Part shown: in pieces, positions 1-8,181 of the stretch | How positions within the stretch are numbered: the stretch's first letter is position 1 | Layout: every line of letters starts with the position of its first letter | Notes under the pieces: model-generated | What the model saw: only the letters and a program-made list of their open reading frames with translations | The model's database searches: none | What the model was told of the DNA's origin: nothing | Program-made: the position numbers and the translations under genes | Virus record (IMG/VR): IMGVR_UViG_3300009514_000001 | Location: 158,006 to 222,005 of that record | Length of the DNA stretch: 64,000 bases | Source of the DNA: a virus | Direction: 5' to 3' (one strand)

Positions 1-1197
1 GGTGCTACGCCCCAACTGGTCGACTCCGCCGGGGGATGAGCGGGGTAGTCTGTCCGCGTCGAAGCCGTCGGTCTGCTCTGAGACAGGGAGGCGACCGTCG
101 TGGGTGTGGGAGACCTCGACGCGGTGTTCCGTAAACGACCGAGCCTGGTCACCGAATCCAATGAGGGCGTTGAGGGGGGTTCCCCCGTTGTCCGAGACCA
201 CCGACGCGCGAAACATCGGCTTGCCGCCGTAGACCGCGTCGCTCTGGACTCGTTTGTCAAAGGAAGTCCCCTGGGACGTCACGAACAGACCCTGCTGAAG
301 GAAGTCGTAGGGGTCGATGTTCGGTTCCAGGAACAGGCCGGAGACGGTTGTGTTGTTCAGGGTGCCGTCCGCCTGGAGGCGGTCGAACACCGGGTTCGAA
401 GTGAGGAACCCCTGGGGATGGGAGGAGGCGAACTCCCTCAACTCCTCGTCGGTGAACGGCCGGTTCTCGGAGACGTTGATTTGGCGTGGACCCGCCCAGT
501 CAACCCCGTCAGAGAACATCTGAGTCGGCAGGTAGGTCGCATCGCGTTGGACCTGTCCGCTATACATGCGGACGCCGCCGAGAGCCTCAAAGTGCTGAAG
601 GGCGCGGATTACGAGAGCCTGGTCGGCGTCTCGAAGTCGAATCTCATTACAGCGGCGATTGAGGAGGGCCACCCCCTCGTCGAGGACGATGTCAGAGCCC
701 TGAGAACTGGAGAGGACGATGTTGCCGGGATTGAGGTGGCGGAGCTTGTGACGCTTGCGCTTATACCTCCCCGAGACGAAGTGGCTGTCCTTCGGGTCGA
801 AGGACCACTCGTCGGGGGCAAAGGGCTGAGACACCATCCAGTCATGTCCCATCCAAGTGCCTGGCAGAATCCACCCCAAGACAACAGGGGTGGTCGTCCG
901 CCCGTCTGTCTCCTGGGCAAGGTGTCCGATAATGCAGTAGTCCCCCTCCTCAGGTAGGGCGAGGATGCCATGTCGAGCCCCCGCCGCCGGGTAGGTGATA
1001 GGCACGGGAACCCGTTGAAACTCCTGGTCCGAGCCGATGACCTGGCGCAAGGTGAGGTTGTGTTCCTCGTAGTTGACAGTCACCACCAGGGCGACGCCAA
1101 GGGTCATCGCGGAAGCGCCATCTGACGTGCGTTGCTTCTTAGCCTGAATCCGTGGAGCTAGGTCACTAACGATGTCCCCGCGGGTCATGTCAACCAT
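1..1197 (-). CDS. Baseplate spike / gpV-like OB-fold protein, 3' end cut by window edge
   Basis: An open frame starts at ATG 1197 and runs without a stop to base 1, giving at least 399 residues; the C-terminus lies outside the window. A GGAGG site precedes the start, which lies 2 nt after the stop of the upstream gene. Residues about 30-110 resemble the OB-fold of phage tail spikes: segments such as VPVPITYPAAGARHG, then EEGDYCIIGH and TTPVVLGWILPG, follow the usual plug-to-strand pattern of gpV/gp5 proteins. After that comes a stretch with the short residues IVLSSSQGSDIVLDEG, common in the following helix region. Known spikes sit at the tip of the baseplate and pierce the envelope. Position just after the large baseplate protein and tape measure supports this role. 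The assignment rests on pattern recognition, not a search. Confidence 0.72.
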   Translation of the reverse strand, partial: MVDMTRGDIVSDLAPRIQAKKQRTSDGASAMTLGVALVVTVNYEEHNLTLRQVIGSDQEFQRVPVPITYPAAGARHGILALPEEGDYCIIGHLAQETDGRTTTPVVLGWILPGTWMGHDWMVSQPFAPDEWSFDPKDSHFVSGRYKRKRHKLRHLNPGNIVLSSSQGSDIVLDEGVALLNRRCNEIRLRDADQALVIRALQHFEALGGVRMYSGQVQRDATYLPTQMFSDGVDWAGPRQINVSENRPFTDEELREFASSHPQGFLTSNPVFDRLQADGTLNNTTVSGLFLEPNIDPYDFLQQGLFVTSQGTSFDKRVQSDAVYGGKPMFRASVVSDNGGTPLNALIGFGDQARSFTEHRVEVSHTHDGRLPVSEQTDGFDADRLPRSSPGGVDQLGRST

Positions 1198-1199
1198 CG

Positions 1200-4100
1200 T
1201 CAGCCTCCCGTGCCAATATCGATGTCACCGATGCTTTCCCCGGCCGCCCCCACCGCCTCGACAGACTCGCCAAGAGCCCTTGCCTGGTTGTCAAGCTGTT
1301 CCAGAGACTGGCGACCGAAGTCCGGCAGCTTGTCCCAGGTCTCCACACCTCTCTTGAATGCCTGAGAGAGCTGGTTGGCGCTGCGGTCGAGCTGCTTGCC
1401 TCTAAGGGCATTCTGGACGTGTCCGTGGCCGACGGCGTTCTGGAGCATGACGTCCTGGGCAAACTGAGTGACCCGGTCCGCCGTAGGTTCTACGACCGAC
1501 ACGAATCTTTCCGTCGAGAATGCCTCGATGAGGACGTCTGCCTGAGCCGCCCGACAGTCGCAGGTCCTGAGATCGGCGAAGATGTCGAGATCGGCCACCG
1601 TGAAGGCCGTGTTGGCCACCGAGAGTTTGAGGACACCCTCGTTGTGTCGGGCCATCCAGTTGTTGAGAGCGACGCTGTTCTGGGTCTCCGGGTTGAGCAG
1701 AAGTTCCCGCAGCTCGTCGGGGGCTCCCGGATTAGCCAGAATGGAGTCGACCAGACGCCTCTCAGCGGCTGTCCTCACGGGGTCGAACGTATCCTCACTC
1801 CCCGTTCGGTTGCCGTCCTCGTCAACGAAGCTCAGAGAGTTGGGCTGTTGCCCTCGGAGGACGTCGACAAAGTCCTCGACTGCCTGGGGGTCCGCAAACT
1901 GAAGGGGGTCAGTGAAGGCAAGCTGCTCCATCGACTCCGAGCCCTGAATTTGAAGTCCTCGCCCATACCGGTAGTTCCCGATTACCTCGTACCCACCTTC
2001 GTCGGAGACGGGGAACACGGGACTGTGTATGGGCTCTTCTTTGTTCTTTCCGGCCTTCCTCTTTCGAGCTAGCTTGAACTTAGCCTTCTTCCAGGCTGCC
2101 CGGAGGTTTGTCCGGAAGACCTTCTCCGCCGCCTTCTGAGCGCCCTTCGTCTGCCCCCCGACAACCTTGGACCAGAGGACCCTCAACTCTACGCTGGCGT
2201 CCTCGAAAAGGCGTTGCGTGAACACAGGTTGCAGAACAGCCACCAACCCTTCGAGAGAAAGCCCCATCAAGTCAGCAAGCACACCAAACTCGTCCAGAGA
2301 GGTAGATGTGGGTACAGAAAGGGACCCATAGGAGATCGTGACCGGGAAGGGAGGGGCCCTCTGAGGGTCCGCCTTAACCCATCGAGAGGTGGCCTCGGTC
2401 CAAGAGGGAGAAAACAACTCCTCAAGGGTCTCCGTACCGGCCTTGGCGACCACTCCAAACTTGGAGAAGAGAAAAGATCTATAGCTCTCGTCCAGCCCGT
2501 CGAAATGGTGTTTGTACTCATAAGTCGTGAGTTTGCGTCTAGTGAGGTCCTTAGACTCTTGGAAGCTAATGGTCTGGATTTGTTCGGTCGACATAACCTC
2601 CTCCCCGAAGGGACGAAGAATACGGAGACCATTGGACACAGGACCTAGACCCAGCTCGGCGTCGGGGAGGGTACCGTCGGGGAAAAGTTTGCTGGGAAAC
2701 ACAAACTGAGAGACCTCCCGAGGGACCTCCAAGGGGTCTAGGCCTTGTTGCTTTGGGTTCGGGTGGGCAGAGCTGAAATAACGATAGAACCCAGGCTGAG
2801 TGCCGTTGGAGAAAATTGCCTTCTTGTCGCTGAGAACCTCAAGGAGGGCGGCACTGCTGTTGGGGTCTGGGAAATCAACATTGGCTGACAGAAAGCTATC
2901 CCCGATAGACCTCACAAGCGTGATGAGGACCTGGATGTCGTCGTCGCTCTGAAGAGACCTCTGGATGATGTTCTGCTCAGTTCGGGTGAAGTCCTGGGTC
3001 AGGTCAGATATCGTCTTCTGAAGCTCGGAGACCTCACGGGTGAGGTTGGCAATCTCAGCCTCCACCGCCTCCGGGACCGTCCCATCATTGTCGAGGACCT
3101 CTTGTCGTTGTTCCTCAAGCTCCCCTATACGGAACTGCTTATCCTTGATGAGTTGGCTCTTTTGTCCCACCAGCTCCTCGACCTCCTCCAACCTTCCGCC
3201 GGTTTGACTGGTGATGGCGGCGTAGCTCGCGGAGGCTGCGAAGAGGGACTCGAAGGTGAACGTACGACGCACACGCCCGTCGCTATCAGGAAGGCGAGTT
3301 GCAGTGTTCCCGTCGAACTCGGAGGAGTCTTCACTGACCCTGACTGAGGCCGACTGAGCGTTGTCGATGAAGAAGACGAAGTTGCCGCTGCCCGAGGGCT
3401 CCTCGCTGATGATACCATAGCTCTTGGCGAGGCTGATGATGTTCTTGACCACTTGGGGATTAGAAATGTCTTCGAGGTCGGTACCCGCCAGGAAGAACAA
3501 GGGGTTGGTGTTCTCTGGGTCCAGAGCCATGACGACGTTGGGCATCCCCGACAAGGTCGGATGGCCACCAGGACTGAGGACCTCCAGGGGAGTTTGAGGA
3601 AGTGCCGTATTGGCCAGGTCAACATTGTCGACCCCAAAACTGCCAATTTTTCCAGGGATTCCAGGAGGGTAGAACTTAGCCCTCTTACCAACCAGAGAGA
3701 GGCTGGACGTACATTGACCTCCCCAGACCATGCTGTGGTTCATGCTCTGGACGTAGTAGAAGACGTCCAGAGACTCGATATAGATAGGGTATCCAGGTCT
3801 CATCTCGGGGCGCTGGGGGATGGTCAGAGAGGCCGCATGGACCCCTACGTTCATCACAGCAAGACGGTTGACAGCGGCGAAGAACATTGACCTCTCGTCA
3901 GAGAAGTAAGAGGTCTCGAAAGACCCCGGCCGCCAACCAAACTGAGCAACCAACTTGTAGTCGATGAATTGACCACGAACACCCCACTCGTTCTCCACCC
4001 CCGTACCCTTGAGGTTCTTGAACTGGGAGCCAGTCATCGTGACGTAAGTGGCCTCGGGCTCCTTCTCCGTGTGATTCAGGGAGATGATGTCGATGTCCTT

Positions 4101-5369
4101 GATGACGTAAACGCGGTTAGAGCGTGTGTCGAGGTTGTACATCGGAGGCTTGAACACGAAGTCGCCGTCGACGTCTTGGTAGAACTCCCAGCCCGTGATC
4201 TCGCGAACTTTGTTCACCATGTCCAGCTTGGATTCGTAAGTCGACTCCCATAGATTGACCGGACCCATCTGATTGATGTCTTGAACAAACGCTTGCATCG
4301 CCGCGATGTTGATCTCCGTACCTCTCACATTCCCACTCTTGGGGGAGGCGGACGGCCTGCTCAGCTCTGCCGCGGTGACATCTAGGCCGGTTACTCGCTC
4401 TTCGCCGGTGACGGGGTCTTTGACCACACGGACTAGATTGAGGGTCTGCGCCGCGGACAGGATATCGAACTTCTTCGTCTTGCCACCCTTGACCTTCCAC
4501 TGGTCCCTGAGGATGGTATTCACCTCATCCCCACTGAGGCGTCCCAGGAACGCTGCCTGGGCTGTCGAAAACACCTGCCCGGACATCCCGTGCATGCGAA
4601 GGTTGATCATTCGAGTAGAGAAGCGCTGTTCCCAGTAGCGGATGTTGGAGGAGAACAGAGACTCGCCGAGGAGTGTCGACTTGGCATTGACGTTCGACTT
4701 GTTACTCAAGGCGAAGGCAACGCCTCCAGCCGCTCCCGCAGTATCATGGAACAGCGTATAGATGATGGAGAACGGAGTGAACCCGTTGAACACATGACCG
4801 ACGAAAGTCGTCCTAAGACCTGAGTTGGTCGGCCTGGCTCCGAAGATAGAGGCGTTGGTGCTCATGTTGTGGTACTGCCAGAAGTGCAACATGCTCGCGC
4901 AGTTGAGGGAGATCTCCTGGAAACCCCCGCTGTAGCTGTGGTCGACCTGAGTCACGACTCCGTGAAACACGTGGAAGTACGGATAGGCCGGAAGTCGACT
5001 CACGTCAGTGCCACCCATCTCCTCGGGAGTGATGTTCTTGTACAGGCCGCGGACCGCAAAGTAGCCGCGGAAGTAGACGTGAACCTCCAGACCCGGCCGG
5101 AGCAGGAACTGGGCGTCCCTGTGGAACTGGTCCTTACTGTGAAGAGGAACCGCGAGGGACACCTGAGCAGAGGCGCTTGCGGGGTCTACTCCAGCATCCA
5201 CTGACACCTGGGTGATGAACCTCTGGATGTCGATGCGCCCACCACACTTGGCGCACCCGGGGAGCGCGGTGTCTCCGTTGATGAACACCAGAGCATCCGG
5301 AGTGTGTTGCACCAGCTTCCGGTTGTTGAGCTGCCAGGTTCCGACATATGGTCTGTGTTCGATACCCAT
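1200..5369 (-). CDS. Large baseplate/tail hub-like protein (1389 aa)
   Basis: The frame starts at ATG 5369, 5 nt after the stop of the preceding gene, and encodes 1389 residues. The first 220 residues look like a tail hub: a short CAKCGG motif (C38, C41) precedes beta-rich segments including a PLHSKDQFHRDAQFLLRPGL stretch like the gpD/gp27 family that forms the ring around the spike. Residues about 735-800 are strongly heptad-like (many E, L, K, Q), which suggests a coiled coil. The C-terminal third is rich in R/K and ends with a glycine-rich tail. The following gene is the spike-like protein, the expected partner of a hub. The size is well above a usual hub (300-500 aa), so it may be a fusion of hub and other baseplate parts. 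Function is inferred from position and general features. Confidence 0.6.
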   Translation of the reverse strand: MGIEHRPYVGTWQLNNRKLVQHTPDALVFINGDTALPGCAKCGGRIDIQRFITQVSVDAGVDPASASAQVSLAVPLHSKDQFHRDAQFLLRPGLEVHVYFRGYFAVRGLYKNITPEEMGGTDVSRLPAYPYFHVFHGVVTQVDHSYSGGFQEISLNCASMLHFWQYHNMSTNASIFGARPTNSGLRTTFVGHVFNGFTPFSIIYTLFHDTAGAAGGVAFALSNKSNVNAKSTLLGESLFSSNIRYWEQRFSTRMINLRMHGMSGQVFSTAQAAFLGRLSGDEVNTILRDQWKVKGGKTKKFDILSAAQTLNLVRVVKDPVTGEERVTGLDVTAAELSRPSASPKSGNVRGTEINIAAMQAFVQDINQMGPVNLWESTYESKLDMVNKVREITGWEFYQDVDGDFVFKPPMYNLDTRSNRVYVIKDIDIISLNHTEKEPEATYVTMTGSQFKNLKGTGVENEWGVRGQFIDYKLVAQFGWRPGSFETSYFSDERSMFFAAVNRLAVMNVGVHAASLTIPQRPEMRPGYPIYIESLDVFYYVQSMNHSMVWGGQCTSSLSLVGKRAKFYPPGIPGKIGSFGVDNVDLANTALPQTPLEVLSPGGHPTLSGMPNVVMALDPENTNPLFFLAGTDLEDISNPQVVKNIISLAKSYGIISEEPSGSGNFVFFIDNAQSASVRVSEDSSEFDGNTATRLPDSDGRVRRTFTFESLFAASASYAAITSQTGGRLEEVEELVGQKSQLIKDKQFRIGELEEQRQEVLDNDGTVPEAVEAEIANLTREVSELQKTISDLTQDFTRTEQNIIQRSLQSDDDIQVLITLVRSIGDSFLSANVDFPDPNSSAALLEVLSDKKAIFSNGTQPGFYRYFSSAHPNPKQQGLDPLEVPREVSQFVFPSKLFPDGTLPDAELGLGPVSNGLRILRPFGEEVMSTEQIQTISFQESKDLTRRKLTTYEYKHHFDGLDESYRSFLFSKFGVVAKAGTETLEELFSPSWTEATSRWVKADPQRAPPFPVTISYGSLSVPTSTSLDEFGVLADLMGLSLEGLVAVLQPVFTQRLFEDASVELRVLWSKVVGGQTKGAQKAAEKVFRTNLRAAWKKAKFKLARKRKAGKNKEEPIHSPVFPVSDEGGYEVIGNYRYGRGLQIQGSESMEQLAFTDPLQFADPQAVEDFVDVLRGQQPNSLSFVDEDGNRTGSEDTFDPVRTAAERRLVDSILANPGAPDELRELLLNPETQNSVALNNWMARHNEGVLKLSVANTAFTVADLDIFADLRTCDCRAAQADVLIEAFSTERFVSVVEPTADRVTQFAQDVMLQNAVGHGHVQNALRGKQLDRSANQLSQAFKRGVETWDKLPDFGRQSLEQLDNQARALGESVEAVGAAGESIGDIDIGTGG

Positions 5370-5374
5370 CTGAA

Positions 5375-7444
5375 CTAATTACCTAGCGCCACGACTTCGC
5401 CATCCGGTCCTATGACAGTACCGTCGGGGAAGAATTCCAGTCCCTCATCGAACACGATTCCGTCGTCAAACTCGATATCGTCTTCCTCGGCCAGTTCGAT
5501 TTCAAACCCTTGGTCGTTTGTCGACAGGGAGTCCATGCTCGACGTCTCGGAGGCCGCCGCGATAGCCGCCGCCTCGGGTGAGACCGCCTGTGCCCGGTCT
5601 TCCTCGTCGACGAGGCCAAGGCCCTGAAACAGGTCTGTCGTAGGCTCCAGGGTCTGTCCAACCCAACGAGGGTCGGAAGGACTCATCGTAGGAGAGTTCA
5701 GCGGCAGGACATTCTCGACCGGCTGGTGGTTGTCGTACATCTGGCTGATTGCGAACTCCAACTCGAATGTGATCTTGCCATTCTGGTTCTCGTTCTCGTC
5801 ATAGCCAAAGCTGAACGAATTGAACTGCCCAACGTGAGTCCACTGGTCGTAGTCAATGGCCAGAGCCCCTACGAAGAGATTGGCGTTCGTGTTTCCGACG
5901 GTGTCGTAGATGTACCCGGCGTTCTTGTAGAACGTCAGCAGGCTCATCAGGTTCTGGAAGCTAGCGGAGTCTCGCTTCGACGCAAACTGAACCCCAGAGA
6001 CCGAAGGAAGCCCCCCTTCAGGAGGGACGACGCCCGCGTCGGGTGAGACCCCTGCGACGAAGGCTCCGATAGTCCCAGAGACGGACATGACAGGCTGCTC
6101 CTCCCCCCAACGCTGGAAGACGTACCCCTTGCGCGTCCTCTGGGAGAACTGCTGGATGCTCGTGTACTGGATGCTCATTGACGTAGGGTTGATGAGCAGA
6201 GTCAGAGGCGGTACTTCCAACATGGTCTGGAGCTGGGCTGCGATGTCCCCCGCCGTCAGACGGTCGGCAAACCCGGGCTCCTGGAAAGAGTTACGGTCGT
6301 TCTGTCGCTCAACCCCTAGGGAGACATAGGTCTCGGCCGAGATAGAGCTGCGACCCGCCCCACCCACATCGATGCCGATGAGCTGGCTGACGGCGGCCTC
6401 TCTGGCAGCCTTTGCCTCTGCAAAGGAGCTATGACGGGCACCTGTCGACTCCAGGATGCCGATGGTGGGGGTCTCCTCTCCGGTGGCGTTCCGGGACTGT
6501 GTCGGCCCGTCGAGGCCCATCTCCGCGTTGACCCGGTCTTCCTCCCCGTTCACCTCAGAGGCGAGGCCGAAGAACTCCGCTTCACTAGGGACTGTCCGGA
6601 GAGCGGCAAGGGTACCTCTGGCGGCTGCTCTAGCCTCGTCAACAGACGCAAAGAACCCAGCTCCTGTAAAGGTCTCCTCAGACAGCTCTCGGATACCAAA
6701 ACCAACCGTTGACTCATAGACCCCCAGAAACTGACTCCCCTCGTTTGCCTCAAAGGCTTGGAAGTTTGCTTCAGAGAAGTTGTCGAAAAAACCCGAAGCA
6801 GCCAGTTCGGTAATTTCAACAACCGAAGCCTGGCCTTCCTCGACGACAACACCCGTAGTAGAGAGGCCGAAGAACTCCGCCTCGTCGGGGAACTGTCGAA
6901 GAGCAGAAAGAGTACCCCTAACAGCTGCCCTGGCCTCGTCAACAGACGAGAGGAACCCGGCCCCCGTAAAGGTATTCCCAGACAATTCTCGGATGCCAAA
7001 CCCAATCGTGGACTCATAGACCCCTAGAAACTGACGCCCCTCGTTTGCCTCGAAGGCCTGGAAGTTTTCCTCAGAGAAGTTGTCGAAAAACCCAGAAGCA
7101 GCCAGTTCGGCAATCTCAGTAACCGAAAGCTGGCCTTCCTCGGCGGCCACTATGCCCGCCGAGGGGGTCGCCTCTGAAGACTCGTCCAGGGTGGAGTTGT
7201 TGCTCGCCTGGTCCAGGGCCGATTCGAACACCAGAGGAGGGACCAGGGAGATGGTGAAGGGGGACAGCAGCCGCAGGAAGGTCTTGGAGCCGTCGATGGG
7301 GAGGCCGGGCTGAATCTCGAACGAGCGCCCAAACTGAGGCCCGGAACGCAACGCCTCGTATACGTTGGCCGCCGGAACGGTTCCGATGCCGCGGAGCTTT
7401 TTCTGGACGTCGCCAGACCGGTCGAATTTCTTGGTCTGAGACAT
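5375..7444 (-). CDS. Baseplate/tail protein with tandem internal repeat (689 aa)
   Basis: I place the start at ATG 7444, which overlaps the TAA of the upstream gene as TAATG, rather than six codons earlier. Residues about 98-200 and 198-300 are two copies of one unit (FFDNFSE, FQAFEANEG, FLGVYEST, GFGIRELS, TGAGF, SVDEARAA), reflecting a DNA duplication of about 300 bp. Residues about 415-560 hold a conserved region (PPLTLLINPTSMSIQYTS, then RKGYVFQRWGEEQP and VSGTIGAF) that is also present in shorter form in the neighbouring 244-aa protein, so the two are paralogous there. The last 60 residues are very acidic. The location between tape measure and hub points to a tail-tip or baseplate role. 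No enzymatic motif is seen. Confidence 0.6.
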   Translation of the reverse strand: MSQTKKFDRSGDVQKKLRGIGTVPAANVYEALRSGPQFGRSFEIQPGLPIDGSKTFLRLLSPFTISLVPPLVFESALDQASNNSTLDESSEATPSAGIVAAEEGQLSVTEIAELAASGFFDNFSEENFQAFEANEGRQFLGVYESTIGFGIRELSGNTFTGAGFLSSVDEARAAVRGTLSALRQFPDEAEFFGLSTTGVVVEEGQASVVEITELAASGFFDNFSEANFQAFEANEGSQFLGVYESTVGFGIRELSEETFTGAGFFASVDEARAAARGTLAALRTVPSEAEFFGLASEVNGEEDRVNAEMGLDGPTQSRNATGEETPTIGILESTGARHSSFAEAKAAREAAVSQLIGIDVGGAGRSSISAETYVSLGVERQNDRNSFQEPGFADRLTAGDIAAQLQTMLEVPPLTLLINPTSMSIQYTSIQQFSQRTRKGYVFQRWGEEQPVMSVSGTIGAFVAGVSPDAGVVPPEGGLPSVSGVQFASKRDSASFQNLMSLLTFYKNAGYIYDTVGNTNANLFVGALAIDYDQWTHVGQFNSFSFGYDENENQNGKITFELEFAISQMYDNHQPVENVLPLNSPTMSPSDPRWVGQTLEPTTDLFQGLGLVDEEDRAQAVSPEAAAIAAASETSSMDSLSTNDQGFEIELAEEDDIEFDDGIVFDEGLEFFPDGTVIGPDGEVVALGN
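6555..7155 (-). repeat. Two tandem copies of a ~300-bp coding repeat
   Basis: Bases near 6781 and 7081 (each beginning with the complement of a GACAACTTCTC run) match closely over about 300 bp with a 300-bp offset. Both copies stay in frame and encode the repeated FFDNFSE...EAEFFGL unit. Differences are mostly at third codon positions, so the duplication is old enough to have drifted but is kept as protein. Confidence 0.8.
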
Positions 7445-8178
7445 TAGGGGGCAATCTCCCACCCAGAGGTCGTCTCTGTCTGGGCCTGTTCGCCCTCAAG
7501 GGCAACAGCAGCCTCCCTCTCACGGAGTGTCTCGACCAGCTCCCGCTCTCCAAGGTCGATGAGACCCTCGTCACTGAACGGACGGGACGACACGCTGCGC
7601 AGATTCAGGAACTCGTGTGCGATGGTGAAGTCGGTGCTCAGGGTGAACTGGTAGGGCTTCTCGGCATCCTCCGTGACGTTGAACCCATTGAACCACCCGA
7701 GCCACTCGCCGCCGTCGAAGGTGCACTTGATGATGCCCTGGAACACGACCGTCCCTCGGGAGTCGAAGACGGACCCGTTGCAGTGGAACAGGGCCAGCAT
7801 GTCGAGGTACTTGTCGTAGGCGATGGTGTCTCGCCGGGTACCCCCGACTTCGTAACCGCCCCCGGTAATACTCGTGAGACCCGTGTAGAGCCGCATGAAA
7901 CCACCAGTGGACATGTCAAAGGAGATGGACTCGACGCCCTCCCCGAAGTGTTGTTCGACGAAGCCACCGAGCGTCTGGATGCGCTCGATGAGTTTGGTGT
8001 AACTGAACTTCATCGAAGCCGGGTTGACATGAAGGACCAGCCTGAGGTCCTCGGGGAGTAGGCTCGTCTCAAAGTCCGGGGCCAGGACGTCGAACACGAC
8101 AGGGCGTTTGCCCTGTCCAGAGAACTCGTCCTGGGGAGAAACAAAGGCGCTCTGGAAGATGGGGAGAGAACGAGCCAA
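7444..8178 (-). CDS. Baseplate/tail-tip protein (244 aa), paralogous to next gene
   Basis: The frame starts at TTG 8178, six bases after an AGAGG site and 3 nt after the tape measure stop; no better ATG exists upstream. Its central part (LHVNPASMKFSYTKLI, GGFVEQHFGEG, FDMSTGGFMRLYTG) matches the conserved region of the following 689-aa protein (NPTSM, SIQYTS, FQRWGEE, GTIGAF). The gene lies directly behind the tape measure gene and overlaps the next start, so the products are probably made in a set ratio for the tail tip or baseplate. No catalytic motif is visible. Confidence 0.6.
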   Translation of the reverse strand: MARSLPIFQSAFVSPQDEFSGQGKRPVVFDVLAPDFETSLLPEDLRLVLHVNPASMKFSYTKLIERIQTLGGFVEQHFGEGVESISFDMSTGGFMRLYTGLTSITGGGYEVGGTRRDTIAYDKYLDMLALFHCNGSVFDSRGTVVFQGIIKCTFDGGEWLGWFNGFNVTEDAEKPYQFTLSTDFTIAHEFLNLRSVSSRPFSDEGLIDLGERELVETLREREAAVALEGEQAQTETTSGWEIAP

Positions 8179-8181
8179 AGG

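Noticed and set aside
100-957. 285-codon plus-strand frame at the left edge
   Set aside because: It mirrors the minus-strand spike-like gene, which has a ribosome site, overlap with its neighbour and a recognisable OB-fold pattern.
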